Origin: Penium margaritaceum
Taxonomy: Eukaryota > Streptophyta > Zygnematophyceae > Desmidiales > Peniaceae
Length of the DNA stretch: 64,000 nucleotides
NCBI GenBank assembly: GCA_023375785.1
Contig: SZWC01000814.1
Location: 122,069 to 186,068 of the forward strand
Direction: 5' to 3'
In this document: positions 9,063 to 22,000 of the stretch, in pieces
Numbering within the stretch: position 1 is the first letter of the stretch
Layout of the letters: every line of letters starts with the position of its first letter
Program-made: the position numbers and the translations under genes
Notes under the pieces: generated by a model
The model's input: only the letters and a program-made list of their open reading frames with translations
Databases searched by the model: none
Told to the model about the DNA's origin: nothing

Positions 9063-12000
9063 GAGGAGGCCAAGACCGGCGGCAAAAACAGCAAGGGCAG
9101 GTCACTCCTCAATGGCAACAAGAACGACTACCTCAAGAAGGCCAACAGTCGGTGCCTGGATTTCGGGGCCGAGGAGTACACCCAAGTCGAGAAGGTGGGG
9201 TTCGTCACCTACAAGAAGTCCTCCAAGACAATGGTGATCATGAACGACAAAGTCAAGCCGGCGGCCGGCCAAAGCGACGTGGAGGTGGAAGTTGTGGTGG
9301 ACACTAAGAAAGAGCTGTGCACAATCCGTGATGTACACCACGCCGTGGCTGACATCTTGAGTGTCAGCCGCTTGACTGACAAGGGATATGAGGTGCTCTT
9401 CCACAGGAAAGGCGCAGTGGTGCACATCGACAGCAACGCCGAGGTCGTGCTGGAGGTGAAGCACGAGGGTGGTCTCTACATTGTAGAGACGAAGGTGGTC
9501 CCCGCGGCATCTGACACAATAGATTCACAGGAGCACGTCGTCAACATGGCCAAGGGAGGAAGCGCTGATCTGGAGCTTTGGCACCAACGATTGGGGCATT
9601 TGGCATCCGTAACAGTTAAGGAGATGGCGAAGCGCGACATGGTGCGCGGCCTCTTCAGTGAAGGTGTAGCAAACGTGAAAGCAGTCTTAGCGGCGTACAA
9701 ATGATGTGAACCTTGCATTTTGGGCAAGGCACGGTACAAGCCGTTCAACGAGAACGAGGTTCGCACAAAGGACCTGTTGGAGGTTGTGCACAGTGACGTG
9801 CGCGGACCATTCAAAATGTCGTCAAATAGCAGCTTGAGATACTTCGTCGCCTTCATTGTCGATTACAGCACAACGCTCTATGCATACTTCATGAAGCAGA
9901 AAGGCAAGGTGGAGTACGTCGCAACGGTGGAGAGGCAAACTGGCCAAAATGTCAGAGCGCTATGCTGTGACAATGGCATAGTATACGTCGGCTACAGCGA
10001 GTGGATGAAGCAGCAGGGCATCAAGTGGGAACCCACAACGCCGTACTCGCTACAATCCAACAGAGTGGCAGAGTGGGCAAAATAGAAGCTCCTCAACATG
10101 GTACGGGCCATGTTTGTGGATGGGGGATTACCGCGAGGGTTCTAGGCGGAGGCTGTGCATACTCACAGCTACACCATCAATCTCACCCGAACAGCGGTAC
10201 TGAAGGGTAAGGAAGGCTGGAAGATGCGGCAAGAGGTTTGGAACAGGTGCAAGCCAAACGTGGTAAAACCTGAAGGTGTTTCGGTGCAAGGCACACGTGA
10301 TGGTGCAGGCGGCGCATTGACGCGAAAGCAAGCTTGAACCGCAGGCGAAGCCATGCTTGTTCCTCGGCTACGAGAGCATACAAAAGGCGTACTTGCTTTG
10401 GGACCCGCGCACACAAGAGATCATCTGTAGCCGTGACGTTGAGTTCAATGAGAAGCAGAGCTTCAGTAGCAGTAGCAATGATATGAGTGTCGGGAAGACT
10501 CCAAAACATGGGGAGTGGTTCCAGCTCCTTGACTACGAGGAGGAACCGTCGGACACGGAGGTCGATGATGCGGTGTTGGAGTGCATTGGTGTAGCAGGTG
10601 CACTAGCCGATGCGGAGGACTCCGACGACGATGAAGCTGGACTAGAGACCAGGCAAAATGATCCATCGAAGGAGGCACTACGGGTGCCAAAGCGCGCACT
10701 CCTGGTGGAGTTCGCATCGGGCGTCAGAGAAAAATCCTCAGGACGTGCCGTCTGTCCTGTCGATGATTCGTCGGAGCATGAGAATCGAAAGGACCACACC
10801 AAAGTGACAAGAAGCCACCAAAACTGCTGTGCCATATCGGGAGGTAGCGGAGAGCGGGAAAGCGTTTCAACGTAGGCACCGGTCGATGGATCGGCATGAC
10901 GCAGTGCATGTTGGTTGCAATAACGGAGCCGACGACCGTGCAGGAGGCGCTTGTGCGGCCCGACGTCAAGCAGTGGGACGCCGCCATCAAGTCTGAGTTG
11001 GCGTCCATTGCTGAAAACGACATGTGACAGCTGGTTGACAGGCCAAGAGACGCCAAGGTCATCGGCTCCAAGTGGGTCTTCAAGACCAAGTTCACGAAAG
11101 AAGGTGTGGTGGACAAGTACAAGGCGGGGCTCGTGGTGAAGGGGCACGCAAAGTGTAAAGGCGAGCACTACGATGCGACATTCAACCGCGTCGCCAAGTT
11201 CACAAGCATCTGGACGATCCTTGCGCTGGTAGCCGCGAACGATATGGATCCCCACCAGATGGACTTAAAGACAGTCTTCCTGAACGGCATCATCGATAAA
11301 GATATCTACATGGAGGTGCCGAAGGGGGGGGAGGTGCCGGAGGGCAAGGTGTGCAAGATGCGGAAGTCCTTGTATGGCCAAATCAATCACCCTGATGCTG
11401 GTACCTACAGATGGATAGCTTCATGGCACAACTCGGCTTCAAGCACTGTGAGGCAGATCACAACGTGTACGTGTGGCATAACAAGAAGCTCCATGAAATC
11501 GTTGCATTCTACGTGGATGATCTGATCTTTTGCTCCTCAGACCTGCCAAGCCTACAACAGCTGAAAGAGCAACTGAGCAGCACGTTCCAGATGTCAGAAA
11601 TGGGGGAGATGGAGTTTTATCTTGGGGTGAGCATTTTGTGGAACCGGAGGGCGCGCACCCTTGAGTTGGGGTAGGCCAAATACGTGGCCGAGGTTTTGAA
11701 GTGGTACTACATGGAGGACTGCAAACCAGTGTGCAATACTGTCTCCATGACCTGTGAACTGAGTGCGGTAATGACGTAGCTAACAAACGAAGTGCTGGAT
11801 GATATGGCAGGGATGCCCTACCGATCAACTGTAGGCAGCCTCATGTACGCAATGGTGGTGACTCGACCTGACCTGGCCTACACGGTGGGCCAAGTGAGCA
11901 GGTACGTGGCCGATCCAAGGCCACTATACTACCAAGCGTTCAACCACATCCTCCACTACCTGCAGGCGACGCGACACGCGCACCTGAGGTTCAACGGCAA

Positions 12001-12427
12001 AGGGCGAGCAGAACCTTTGCGCCTGGTCTACTACACGGACGCAGACCATGCTGGCAATGTGGACAATGAGAAGTCCACATCCGACTACGTGTTCTTTCTC
12101 GCTGGTGCAGCGGTCTCATGGTGTAGCAGGAAGGACTGCGACACCACCTCCACAGTGGAAGCAGAGAACATCGCGCTGGCCGAGGTGGTCAACGAGGTGG
12201 TGTGGCTCCGCAGGTTGGTGGGGGAGGTGGGCGTGCCACAGGAGGAGCCAACAGTGGTGCAAGAGGACAACACCGGCTCCATCTTGCTAACCAACAAACC
12301 GACGCAGCACAAGAGAACAAAGCAAATCAATGTGCGTTATCACTACGCACGGGACATGGTCAAGAAGGGGCAGGTGGTGTTGCAACACTACAGCACGCAC
12401 AACATGCTTGCGGATTGCTTGACCTAA
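9063..12427 (+). pseudogene. Element D pol remnant (protease, integrase, RT, RNase H)
   Basis: Recognisable blocks in order: GAG-pre-integrase LWHQRLGHL (about 9578), integrase core with HSDVRGPF (about 9790), the linker FLGYESIQKAYLLWD (10357), RT with DLKTVFLNG (about 11260) and YVDDLIF (about 11510), and RNase H with PYRSTVGSLMYA (about 11817) and YTDADHAG (about 12030). The end is the usual copia tail with HYSTHNMLADCLT. The frame is broken in several places. Confidence 0.85.
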
Positions 12428-12560
12428 GCGCAACTCGCAGACCGGCACGCGATGGGCGTGGCCGGGCTTGGGATAACCAGCTTTGATGGGCTGGAGGACA
12501 CAGCAAAAGATGAGTGAGAGCAAGTAGGAGCAGCGGACATGCCAGGTGCAAGGGGGAGAA

Positions 12561-13488
12561 TGTTGAAAAGTTGCCCCTCCGCATGCCCAAGCGTGGCACC
12601 GGGAGGCGTCAACGAGCCACGGGAAAGAGGAAAATCTGCTCTGGCGGATCTAGCGGCTTGAGGATTGGTCGGATCCTAAAAAAAATGATTGTCTCTTAAA
12701 GGTGACAAGTGGCGGAATCCAGCGGAATCCACTGGAATCGGACAAGTATCAAGGGAGATATGGCCTTCAAAAGCTGGGATATGAGAGTGGTTCTAGGAGC
12801 TGGCTGCCACTCGAAATCTGATGGATAATCAACTGGACCGAGAAACAAAACTACCATCTGGAGATTTTGCTCTAGAAGGTATGGCGAGGCGTCGGGTAGA
12901 TAATCCACCGGATCCTATACTGCAGGTTGTTCCTGGCTCGGCGTCCAAAACTCATTAGTACGTTCTTTTACTTGGCGACCTTGTCAAAATTCTGACAGTT
13001 GGACTGCGGACGGGTTTCGAACCTCGTCACACCCCATCACCAAACTGGACCCCAAAGTGGGAAAGGTGCATGGAAAACACTGGAGGGGATCCCTCTGCCA
13101 TGTGCAATGGGATCTGCGTGTTGGGAAAGGCGCTTCGGACGCGAAGGAAGGGGCCACAACGTGTGGCAGTGTCAGGTTTTCTGTGGCGGGTGAGACCTGC
13201 GCTTTGGCAAGCATAACTTGGGTTACACTTGGCCAAGTTGCACGCGCTTTGGTGCGGTGGAAAGCTCATGACTAGCCCTACAAATTTTCTGATCATGTCC
13301 ATTACAAAAACTAATGCAAAATCGCGTTGTTCCCTTCGTAAAAGTGACTATCTCTAAATTCTTGCTCACATAGCATGAGGCGACCAGAAAACTCACGCTC
13401 AGTCTCAGATTTGCCCAAAACAGAAGATGTAAACCACCAAGAGACGATCAGACATATGTGGGGACTGCATCTTGCGGATTCCTTGACA
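12561..13488 (+). repeat. Element D, 3' LTR
   Basis: It starts TGTTGAAAAG directly after the polypurine tract gcaagggggagaa (12548-12560) and ends about where the left copy ends. Length 928 bp. Confidence 0.8.
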
Positions 13489-13849
13489 ATGTTTTCCCCT
13501 TGGCTGGTCCAACCTTTGGCCGGGCGTAACTTCTTCAATTCTTGATGGACCTCGTATGGTGTTGCATGTACATTCCAAATCCATAGCCAGATAATACGAA
13601 ACCCTAAGGAAATCTTAAGCCGTAGGGTCAGTGCTATTGGCACTGTCCGGCTTACATGCAGAGTGCAATACTGACGATCGCATTCCAACTCCATGCGAAG
13701 AGACACGCGGGGTGGGCCAAATTCCTACATCTTGTATGTGGATTGTAGGAGGGCCTTGATCGGTTGGTTGATGGTAGGGCTAGGAGAGGCAATGAAAAAT
13801 AATTCATGTAAATAATAATGACAAGGATGGCCTCTTATGGGGCACTCAG
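13489..13849. other. Unassigned spacer between D and F
   Basis: No gene is supported. The start (gttttcccc...ggccgggcgtaacttcttc) resembles leader or LTR sequence of plant retroelements. The right part may be the eroded 3' end of element F, which reads leftward into it. Confidence 0.4.
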
Positions 13850-15241
13850 AAAGGGAGTTGGATCAACAGTATGGAGGTGATAGCAACCTCTCTTAAGAGT
13901 GGAGGATATCTCTCTTTTCAGCAGCGTGGCGACGACTTGAGGATGTATAGAGCCTTTCATACTCGCCCACACCTTGTTCGTGCTATCGATGCAACATGGT
14001 GCCTGAACCACATACATCTCCTTGCAGAGATGTCCATGCAGAAACACACTATTGACATTCATCTGCTCCAGTTCCCATTTATGCTTTGCAAGACTCAGAG
14101 TTGTGTAACCGGTTGTGTACCATCTGGCTGGTGTAGAAGTCTCATTGAAGTCGATCCCTGAAATATGAGAGAATCCATTTGTCGTCAGGCAAGCTCGTAT
14201 TTATTGACCTTTGTATATAGCTTGAGCTTGCGTTAAAGGACACAAAGAGCTCAGAAGGCTTTGTGGTCCGCTGGAAGATCCACCATCTTGTAGACGTCAT
14301 TTTCTTTGAGAGCACTCAACTCGTCCTGCATAGACCTCAAAGTATAGGAGGAAACAGGTTTATCAGCGCAACAAAATCAGCATGAACTACTTCTCGAGCC
14401 TATAGAACAGTGGAAGGCTCTGGTGGGAGTGTACAAAGAGTGCAACGATATAGGCTACAACATGGGCATTGAGGACACCGTGAAACTCCCTTTCAACGAG
14501 TGTATATCCCACTTGAGCTGGACTGGACAACACATACAACAAGTGCAAGTGCATCAAGACCAGTGGGCCTGGCAGAGGGTCCAACTGTAGTGGATGACAC
14601 ACTGGAGTGTGTGCGAGGCTGAGAGGATTGAGAGGTCAACTGCTGAGGGAGAGAGCAAAGCCTCTTCCATGCGTGTATGGCTCTAGGCCAACAATAGAAG
14701 TAGTGGCCTGTGACTTATGGCGTGATACTGGGATGTCAAGTGGCTTAGTGGCATGTGACACTAATCCAAGAGGGAGATCAGGAGGACACTATCCTTGAGC
14801 ACTGAAGGTGGCGAGCATGTGTACCGAACTTGGAGATGATGTGGCAGAGGACAAAAGACTGAGGATGACTCTAAGGAGGAAATATTTAGGGCACTGCATG
14901 ACAGGGACAGACAGGGAGACTCCCTCGCTGGGATCAATCGGTGACAAATGTGTAGGGGAGGATGACCCAGTGGCAAGAGTGGGCGACAAGCCCCCGACAC
15001 CAGAGGCTAAGACAAACCCATCCTCCAAAGCTAACGAAGCGAGGAAAGAGAAGAAGATGGAGTGACAAGACAAGTCATGTTGGAAGACGTCCTCAAAGAA
15101 CAACACACTTCATGAATCTATGCCACAAAAATGGTCAGCATCTTCAAAATGCCAAGCCTTAGGCTTAGTGGAAAACACCAAGAAAGGTGGAGAATCTAGC
15201 AGTGGGACTAAGCTTGCCGTCAGAAAGGTCCTAGGAAGCAA
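13850..15241 (-). mobile_element. Element F: Ty1/copia fossil (integrase end and RT), interrupted by G
   Basis: On the minus strand copia pol pieces are visible: the post-integrase signature VLFFEDVFQHD (about 15100-15065), an RT start with MQDELSALKENDVYKMVDLP (about 14340-14280) and the RT core MNVNSVFLHGHL (about 14062-14027). The frame is broken many times. Its upstream part (gag) continues at 20515-20660 on the far side of element G. No LTR is visible. Confidence 0.7.
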
Positions 15242-15762
15242 TGATGGATATGAGGGTGCCAGAAAATGACAAAAATAGGTTGCTGGAAAAAAATCACCTG
15301 GCATGACAGCTGCATAGAGAATGTTTCACAGGTTACAACGCATTACATGGAACTCAATTTGGAGTCCGTTTGAGTGAGATATGGATTTCCAATTTTTGGA
15401 GATCATGGGTCAGGTTCAAGTAACAACCTGAGCACTTTGAGCTGAAAAGGCGGCATGATTATTGTGAGACAAAATTCTCATGTGTGACAAGGTGACTGCC
15501 GCTCATCACGCTAGGCTAGGAGATTGTGCTAGAGGGTGAACTTTGACAGAGTGTATCTCAGTGCTCCTTTGGCCAAATGATGTGATCATGTAATTTCTGA
15601 CTCAAGAGTTGATTAAGACATTGGCGTTCTTTGCAAACCTATATTTGCTTCCGTAATTTCTGTCTATGTAACCTGCAACTCCCTCTCACAAACAATTGGT
15701 CCTACCTAGGTTGCTCTTGGTGATCCTGATCATCTCCTTGAGGGCTGCCCCAGTTTCCATCA
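15242..15762 (+). repeat. Element G, 5' LTR
   Basis: It runs from TGATGG to CCATCA and matches 19866-20514 apart from an internal segment of about 125 bp. It also matches the H LTR at 28809-29432. Confidence 0.88.
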
Positions 15763-15763
15763 G

Positions 15764-15775
15764 TGGTATCAGAGC
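15764..15775 (+). other. Element G primer-binding site
   Basis: tggtatcagagc lies one base after the LTR end, the plant initiator-Met primer site. Confidence 0.9.
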
Positions 15776-15861
15776 TAGAACAAGGATTTGCCTCATCCTT
15801 GAGGCATTCCTTGCTCCGTGTTGCGTGAGAAAGTGGTTTGGGGGTTGACCAATGCACTACC

Positions 15862-16660
15862 ATGACGACATCCTCTTCTTTAGTAGCCAGCGCCAACATC
15901 GCCAAGTTTGAAGGCAGGAAATTCTTCAACTAGAGCAACGACATGAAGATGGTGCTGATGGAGAAGATACTCTGGAGTCATGTGAGTGAGGAGGAACCAG
16001 CGCAGTCCTCTCTCTAATCTGGTGAGGGCCGTATACACCATGGGAAGAATGACCGCACCCTCACCACCATGTACCTCCACCTCGTCCCTGGCATCCTCAT
16101 GCCAAAGGAGGTTTGGAAGAGCCTTGAGTCTACTTATGCATGCAATTCAATACTTATGAACATGAAGCTTCGTCATCGCTTTCACATTCTGAAGATGGAT
16201 AAGTCCGGATGCATGATTGACTACATCAACATGGTGAAGTCTCTTGATCGACCATGTTTCCGCTATTGAGGACCCTGTCAAGGAGCGTGTGCTCATGCTA
16301 ACCATTCTCTATCGCCTTCCTAGCAACTGCACCCCTCTCATTATTGCCCTGGACCAGCATGGTGACAAGCTCTCCCTCAACAATGTGGAGAAGAGCCTAC
16401 CGTTTGAGGAGGAGCGGCGCAAGGGTGAGTAGGGCAGAAGCGGACTGGAAATTGCTCTCATCACCAAGTCTGGTCATGGAAGTGGTGCTGCACCAACAAG
16501 GGGTAACGGCGGAGGAGGGAAGAAAAAGGGGAACTGCCAATACTGCAAGAATCCGGGCCATTGGACGTGGGAATGCCGGAAGAAGAAGACAAAACCTTGT
16601 GGCTGGAGTGGGAGCGGGATAGCACTCCAACACTTCTGCAAACGCGGCAGATTGGAAGAG
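15862..16660 (+). pseudogene. Element G gag remnant
   Basis: It begins at an ATG with MTTSSSLVASANIAKFEG, a typical copia gag start. Near 16535-16580 lies a zinc knuckle GNCQYCKNPGHWTWEC. The frame is broken. The H gag at 29531 starts in the same way. Confidence 0.8.
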
Positions 16661-19600
16661 TGGATTGGCGACCACTAGCCGGGTCTTGCACGTCTCTGAA
16701 AACATTGTCTTGTTTTGGATCATCGACTTGAGAGTCCTATGGTACATGACATGTTGTCAGGAGTGGTTTGTTGTCTACACCACCATTGAGCCTTGTTGGG
16801 TGTACATGGGGGACAATCGTGTGCAAATGGCGGTTGGGGAGGGTGAGATTGTACTTTGTACTTCTGTTCAGGATAAGCACGTGGAACGTCATCTGAGGGG
16901 GGTGTTCCATGTTCCGGGACTAGAGGCTAACCTCCTCTCTGTCTCATCTCTCATCTCCGAAGGCATGCAGGTTCACTTTGAGAACAGTGGCTGTACCATC
17001 TCTGCTCGTGCAGGCGATGTGCTTACAATAGCGGATAAGGAGGATGGACTCTACCGTCTCTATGTGGCGTCGGAGAAGGAAGCTGGCTCAACGTTGGCCG
17101 CGAATGAGGGAAAGCATGACATCGGCATGTGGCACCTCCGGCTTGGTCACCTCGTCTTTGGCACCATCATCTCCATGCAGCAGATGGTCCGCCGCCTGGA
17201 GGTCAAGGGGGTGAAGCAGCCAAGTGCATCGGCTTGTGAGAGCTGCATTGAAGGGAAGCAAGCCTGCTATCCTTTCACGAGGGGGAGGGAAGGGGGCGGC
17301 TGGGCTTCTCTCACTCGTTCACTCTGATTTGTGCGGTCCCATGCCATCTTAGTCCTTGTCTGGAAAGTTGTACTTCATCACATTCATTGATGACAAGTCG
17401 AGGAAGATGTTGGTGTCCTTCTTGGCTGGAACGGATGAGTGCTTTGATGCTTTCAAGGTGTGGATTGCTGCTACATCGAATGAGAGTGGTAGGCGGTTGA
17501 AGGTGCTTCGCACCGATGGAGGAGAGTACATCTCAAACAATTTCCACAACTTCCTCAAGCATCGTGGGATCAAACACGAGGTCACTCCACCTGGGACACC
17601 GCAACTGAATGGCGTGGCTAAACATGCAAACTGTACGCTCATGGAGTGTGTTAGCAACATGCTCAAAGACCCAGAGCTCCCGCCAACCTTTTGGACGGAA
17701 GCGGTGAACACTATCGTGTACCTGAAAAACCGGAATCCCACGTGCGCCATGTCACTCATGACATTGGAAGAGGCGTAGAAAGGACACAAGCCAACAATGA
17801 CACACATAAAAGTCTTCCAATGTAGTGCATTTGTTCACGTACCTACTGGCAGCCGTAACAAGTTTGACGCAAAGTCAGTGAAGGCTGCCTTCCTCGGCTA
17901 GGACGCAATGGGATATCGCTTCTACAACATTGGTGCACGCAAGATCATCCGTAGCCATGACATGGTCTTTCAAGAGGACGTGAAGGACTGGACTTGAGGC
18001 CCTATATCCGCAGTTCCACCAGTTCCGCACTTGTATTAGAGGTGGGAGAAGAGCCGGTACTAGAAGAGGGTGGTGCGGAACAATGCGATGATAGTGTCAT
18101 CAACAAGGAGGTGGAGGGAACTGAGAAGGAGAAGGAGCCAGCAGCCGAATCTGATGATGAGGAGCAGCAAAGAAACAAACAGCAGCTGCCACAACAGTTG
18201 GCAAGCATGAACAAAGGTGTAAAGGACAGTGGGGAGCAGCTACGGGGGTCCGAGAGGCTCGCAAAGAAGCAGGTACAATAAAGGGAGCGGCTGAACCTGT
18301 GCACCGTTCTACCACCAACAGAGTCATCTTACCTTGAGCTTTTCTTCCTCATCGTCACCGATGACCCAGACACATTTTCTGAAGCCATGCACAGCATCGA
18401 GGCGGCAGATTGGCATGGCACGGCAGATGAGGAGTATGGTGCACTGATGAAGAACGGTATGTGCACCCTCAAGGAAGCTCCACATGGCAGCCGGGTGATT
18501 GGGTACCGGTGGATCTTCAGGAGCAAGTGTGGTGCGGATGGTAAGGTTCTCAGGTACAAAGCATGGCAGGTTGCAAAGGGATATGCACAGACTAAGGGTG
18601 TGGATTAGAATGTGACATTTGCACCTGTTGCAAAGTTCCCATCCATCGTAGCGATCTTCGATCTTGCTGCTGCTATGGATTAGGAGGTGTAGCAAGTGGA
18701 TGTGAAATGTGCATTTCTGAATGGTGACCTCCAGGACGATGTGTACACGGAGTAGCGAGAGGGGTATGTGGTGGAGGGAAAGGAATATTTGGTGTGTAAG
18801 CTTGTGAAGGCCCTTCACAGCCTGAAGGGCCTTCTCGGTGCACGCGAGAGGCAAGCCAGGTCATCATCTTTCTCTATGTTGATGATTTTCTCATTGCATC
18901 CGACTCCAAGTCTCTTTTGGACAATGTGAAGCAGTTCCTTGCTGCCAGGTTTGACATGAAAGACATGGGAGAACTGAGCTACCATGTTCGCCTTCAGGTC
19001 AAGCGCGATCGGTAGCAGCAGACTTCGGAATTGTCAGAGAGCACGTACGTGAGCGAAATTGTCAAGTGCTTCAACATGGTAGGAGCGTACAAGGTCGCAA
19101 CGCCACTGGAAGTGGGAGCGAAGTTGAGCATGACGCATACTCCCCGGGGCATGCAAGAGAGCAGCCACATGGAAGTATTGCCGTACCAAGCAGCAGCTGG
19201 GAGCCTGATGTATACAGCAGTCAGAATGCACCTTGGCATCAGCCAAGTCAGTGGATGTGCTGAGCACATTTTACACAAATCCGGGATTGCCGCATTGGGA
19301 GGCGGTCAAGCGCGTGCTGCGCGACCTTGACAGTAGCAGCAGCCTTTGCCTCATCTTTGTTGGTAATAACAGCCCCATCATCATCGGCTATAGTGACATA
19401 GATTGGGGAGGTGTCGTGGACACAAGGAGGTCAACCAGTGGGTTTGTGTTCGTGCTCGGGGGAGGTGCAATCAGTTGGAAGAGAAAGAAACAAGAGTGTG
19501 TCACCCTCTCCTCCACCGAAGCTGCATACATCGTCTTGAGTGAAGAAGTGAAGGAAGCCGTGTGGCTACATGAGCTGTTGGCAAGTCTCGGACAACAGCT

Positions 19601-19735
19601 GACCACAGGGAATACAATCAACCATGACAAAATGATCGCCATTGCTCGACAAACAGCGCAGAAGTTTACGCCCGCACCAAGTACATCGAACTACGGTACC
19701 ACTTCATCCGCAAGCTTGTGGTGAAGCAGGTGATG
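16661..19735 (+). pseudogene. Element G pol remnant
   Basis: Blocks in copia order: protease region (about 16690-16960, ending in the family signature FHVPGLEANLLSVSSL), GAG-pre-integrase MWHLRLGHL (17129), integrase YFITFIDDKSRKM (17371) to GVAKHANCTLMECV (17610), the ARKIIRSHDMVF linker (17938), RT (18387-19000), RNase H (19031-19724). The frame is broken repeatedly. Confidence 0.85.
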
Positions 19736-19865
19736 TAGATCAAGTTTTTTCCTTCAAGCATGATGCTTGCAGAGTTCTTGACCAAGCCGCTAGCAGGGCA
19801 TCGTTTTCTGCAACTGAGGCACCAGTGTGGACTTGTGGGATTTTTATTCTTGCAAAGTGGGAGAA

Positions 19866-20514
19866 GGATGGATATGAGGGCGTCATAAAGTGACAAAAAT
19901 AAGGTGCTTGATAAAAAATATCTGGAATCACAGCTGTAGAGAAGATGTTTCACAGGTTCCAACACATTTTACAGAACTCAATTCGGAGTCCGTTTGAGTG
20001 CGATATGGATTTCCAAAGTTTGGAGATCATGGGTCAGTTTCAAGTAACGACCTGAGCACTTTAAGCTCAAAAGGCGGCAGGATTACTGGACAGGACGGCT
20101 GAGAGCGGTCTTCAAGGAATAAAGCTGGCTCGAGGACCTCTAGGAGACTTCAAGGAAGGAGCAGACCACGATTGTTGGCCGTGCAGGTCGTGTGAGAAAT
20201 AATTCTCATGTGTGACAAAGTGGCTACCGCTCATCCCGCTAGGCTAGGAGAGTGTGCTAGAGGGTGACCTTTGACAGAGTGTATCTCAGTGGTCCCTTGG
20301 CCAAATGAGGCATATAAGAGCTTGTTAGAGAGCTGTAATCATGTATAGATTACTCAAGAGTCAATTCAGAAATTTGCTTTCACTACAAACCTAAATTTTC
20401 TTCCATAATTTTTGTCTGTGTAGCATGCAACTCCCTCTCACACGTAGTTGGTCTTGACTAGGTAATTCTTGGTGAGCCTGATCACCTCCTTGAGGGCTGC
20501 CCCAGTTTCCATCA
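19866..20514 (+). repeat. Element G, 3' LTR
   Basis: It follows a purine run (gcaaagtgggagaa) and ends CCATCA before agcagg. It retains the central segment that the left LTR lacks. Confidence 0.88.
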
Positions 20515-20660
20515 AGCAGGAAGCCAGGAATAGAGCCCCAAATACAATCAAGGCGTAAGTCTGCCCAGAAACCAATTTTCAGGTAGCCGCGTACTTTTAT
20601 GGCAATCTCAAACTGCCATTTCCACAAAGGAAAACCCACCCTTGTGAACTTTGACATGCG
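20515..20660 (-). pseudogene. Element F gag fragment beyond the G insertion
   Basis: On the minus strand the sequence reads MSKFTRVGFPLWKWQFEI, a copia gag start (KF.G..F..WK...EI). It directly abuts the right end of G, so it belongs to the element that G entered. Only a small part remains. Confidence 0.6.
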
Positions 20661-21085
20661 ATCATTGACCTACTAAAGACTGAGCGTCTTACGCATCGTC
20701 AGAATACTTCCTCTACTTCTCTACTCTGCTTTGTTGTGGCCAATGTAGGCTGTTGTAGGCTGTTGTCTGTTACAGGTTTAGAAGGTACAAATCCGTTGCT
20801 TACCTCTCATTCGATGTTCACCTGTAAACAGAGAATAATACACTCTAGTGAACCCAGGGTCCTGCCTCCAAGGGTAGAGCTTATCATGGTTATGATCCAA
20901 GGGTCGTACCTACAAGGGTAGAGCTTGTCCTTGGCCCTTGTTTTCTTAGTTCTAGCACCCGCTGTTGGAGCTGATGGAGCACATGGAGCTGATGGAGCAC
21001 ATGGAGCTGATGGACCTGATCGAGCTAATGCGTGCTACAAAACAACGAGGACGAGAGAGCGCGCATAACCTTTCCTTACAACTAG
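20661..21085. other. Unassigned spacer with a short tandem repeat
   Basis: No coding frame is supported. It contains three 18-bp units of ggagctgatggagcacat at 20967-21020 and a repeated phrase caagggtagagctt at about 20869 and 20914. It may be the leader or LTR of element F, but no LTR partner was found. Confidence 0.4.
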
Positions 21086-21867
21086 TCAGTGTTGGCCCAT
21101 AACCCTTTTTCAACTGGCCTCAGGCAATGGACAAGAAAACAAGGCTGACACAATGGCCCTTGCTGTCCGCTCCTAGTATTGCAACTAGGAGGAGATATCA
21201 CGCTTGGAATCACGCTTCCACACTAAGCAGTTCCATAGGAATCACTTCCTTGCAATGTGTCCTTAGCACCAGGTCACTTTCGCAGGAGGAGCTAACTCTT
21301 GGGGCTTAGACCAACCAATACTTCAAGAGTCTTTGCCTTTGGTGGACAACTCTGTGAGGATTGTCAAAGGTAAGACTTGTAATCAACCACAGGCACCTGA
21401 CAGGTACTTATATTCCTAGAGCCAGCCTCTAGCCTAGGTGTGCAGTGGCTCCTTGGATGAGCTACTTTCCCCTCATCATCCCCTCTGCGCACATGGTACT
21501 CTCTATTACCGCCAAGTGGCACCAGCCACTAGGATGGACCTTGGAATGTCCTCTGATGTCTCTCTAAACCTTCATGGCCCCATTTTGGTCACAAAGAAAA
21601 TTAGTCACTGCGTTGGGATTTGACGCAGTGACCTTTTTGCTCTAGAGATTAACTCTAGAACGTCTAAGCCACAAGGAGTTTTCCTAGGTAGTTTCTGCTG
21701 GCTATACTATCATGTTTAGATCAAGGGGACTTGCTCTAAAAGAGCAGTGCATGCCTTGTCTATCTGGACCAGACGTAGGGGACTTAATTCAAGGGAGCAG
21801 TATATGCCCAGTCTGTCCTGTGCCTGTCCAGATGTTGGCTATGGACAAGGTGCAAATCAGATCAACG
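21086..21867 (-). repeat. LTR P (element I family), solo or truncated
   Basis: It shares long blocks with 33692-34433, for example tagagccagcctctagcct, and ends at the base equivalent to the LTR start of element I. No primer site or matching internal part adjoins it. The left border is uncertain by some tens of bases. Confidence 0.7.
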
Positions 21868-22000
21868 CTACAATGTCTTATGGCCGCAAGGTAATGGCAT
21901 TGCCGAGCGGATAAACTATACTATCCTTGGCATGACACAAAACATGCTCTTCGATGCCAGACTCCCACCTTGGTTTTGGGCTGAAGGTACAAGAATTGGT
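21868..22000 (+). pseudogene. Copia integrase scrap between LTR P and element J
   Basis: A plus-strand frame reads PQGNGIAERINYTILGMTQN and ends near FWAEG, the end of the copia integrase core (PQQNG.AER.NRT). It is a small piece of an element interrupted on both sides. Confidence 0.7.

Larger units (their letters stand above)
7956..13488 (+). mobile_element. Element D: Ty1/copia retrotransposon fossil
   Basis: Order: truncated left LTR, a conserved aagggttataggccc site, gag with zinc knuckle, GAG-pre-integrase, integrase, reverse transcriptase, RNase H, polypurine tract and a full right LTR. The integrase-before-RT order marks it as copia. The left LTR keeps only about 250 of 928 bp and clearly differs from the right one, so the element is old. 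It is broken at several points. It shares the primer-like site and gag style with element E, so D and E are relatives. Confidence 0.9.
15242..20514 (+). mobile_element. Element G: Ty1/copia retrotransposon fossil, nested in F
   Basis: A full-length copia layout: LTR (15242-15762), primer site, gag, protease, integrase, RT, RNase H, LTR (19866-20514). LTR ends form a TGATGG/CCATCA inverted pair. Flanks agcaa (15237-15241) and agcag (20515-20519) are a probable 5-bp target-site duplication with one change. The LTRs differ by point changes and by about 125 bp present only in the right one, so the insertion is old. It is broken at many points. Element H has a homologous LTR. Confidence 0.9.

Noticed and set aside
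9056-9464. Alternative frames over element D gag-pol
   Set aside because: They are shadows of the pol frame; only the frame with copia motifs was kept.
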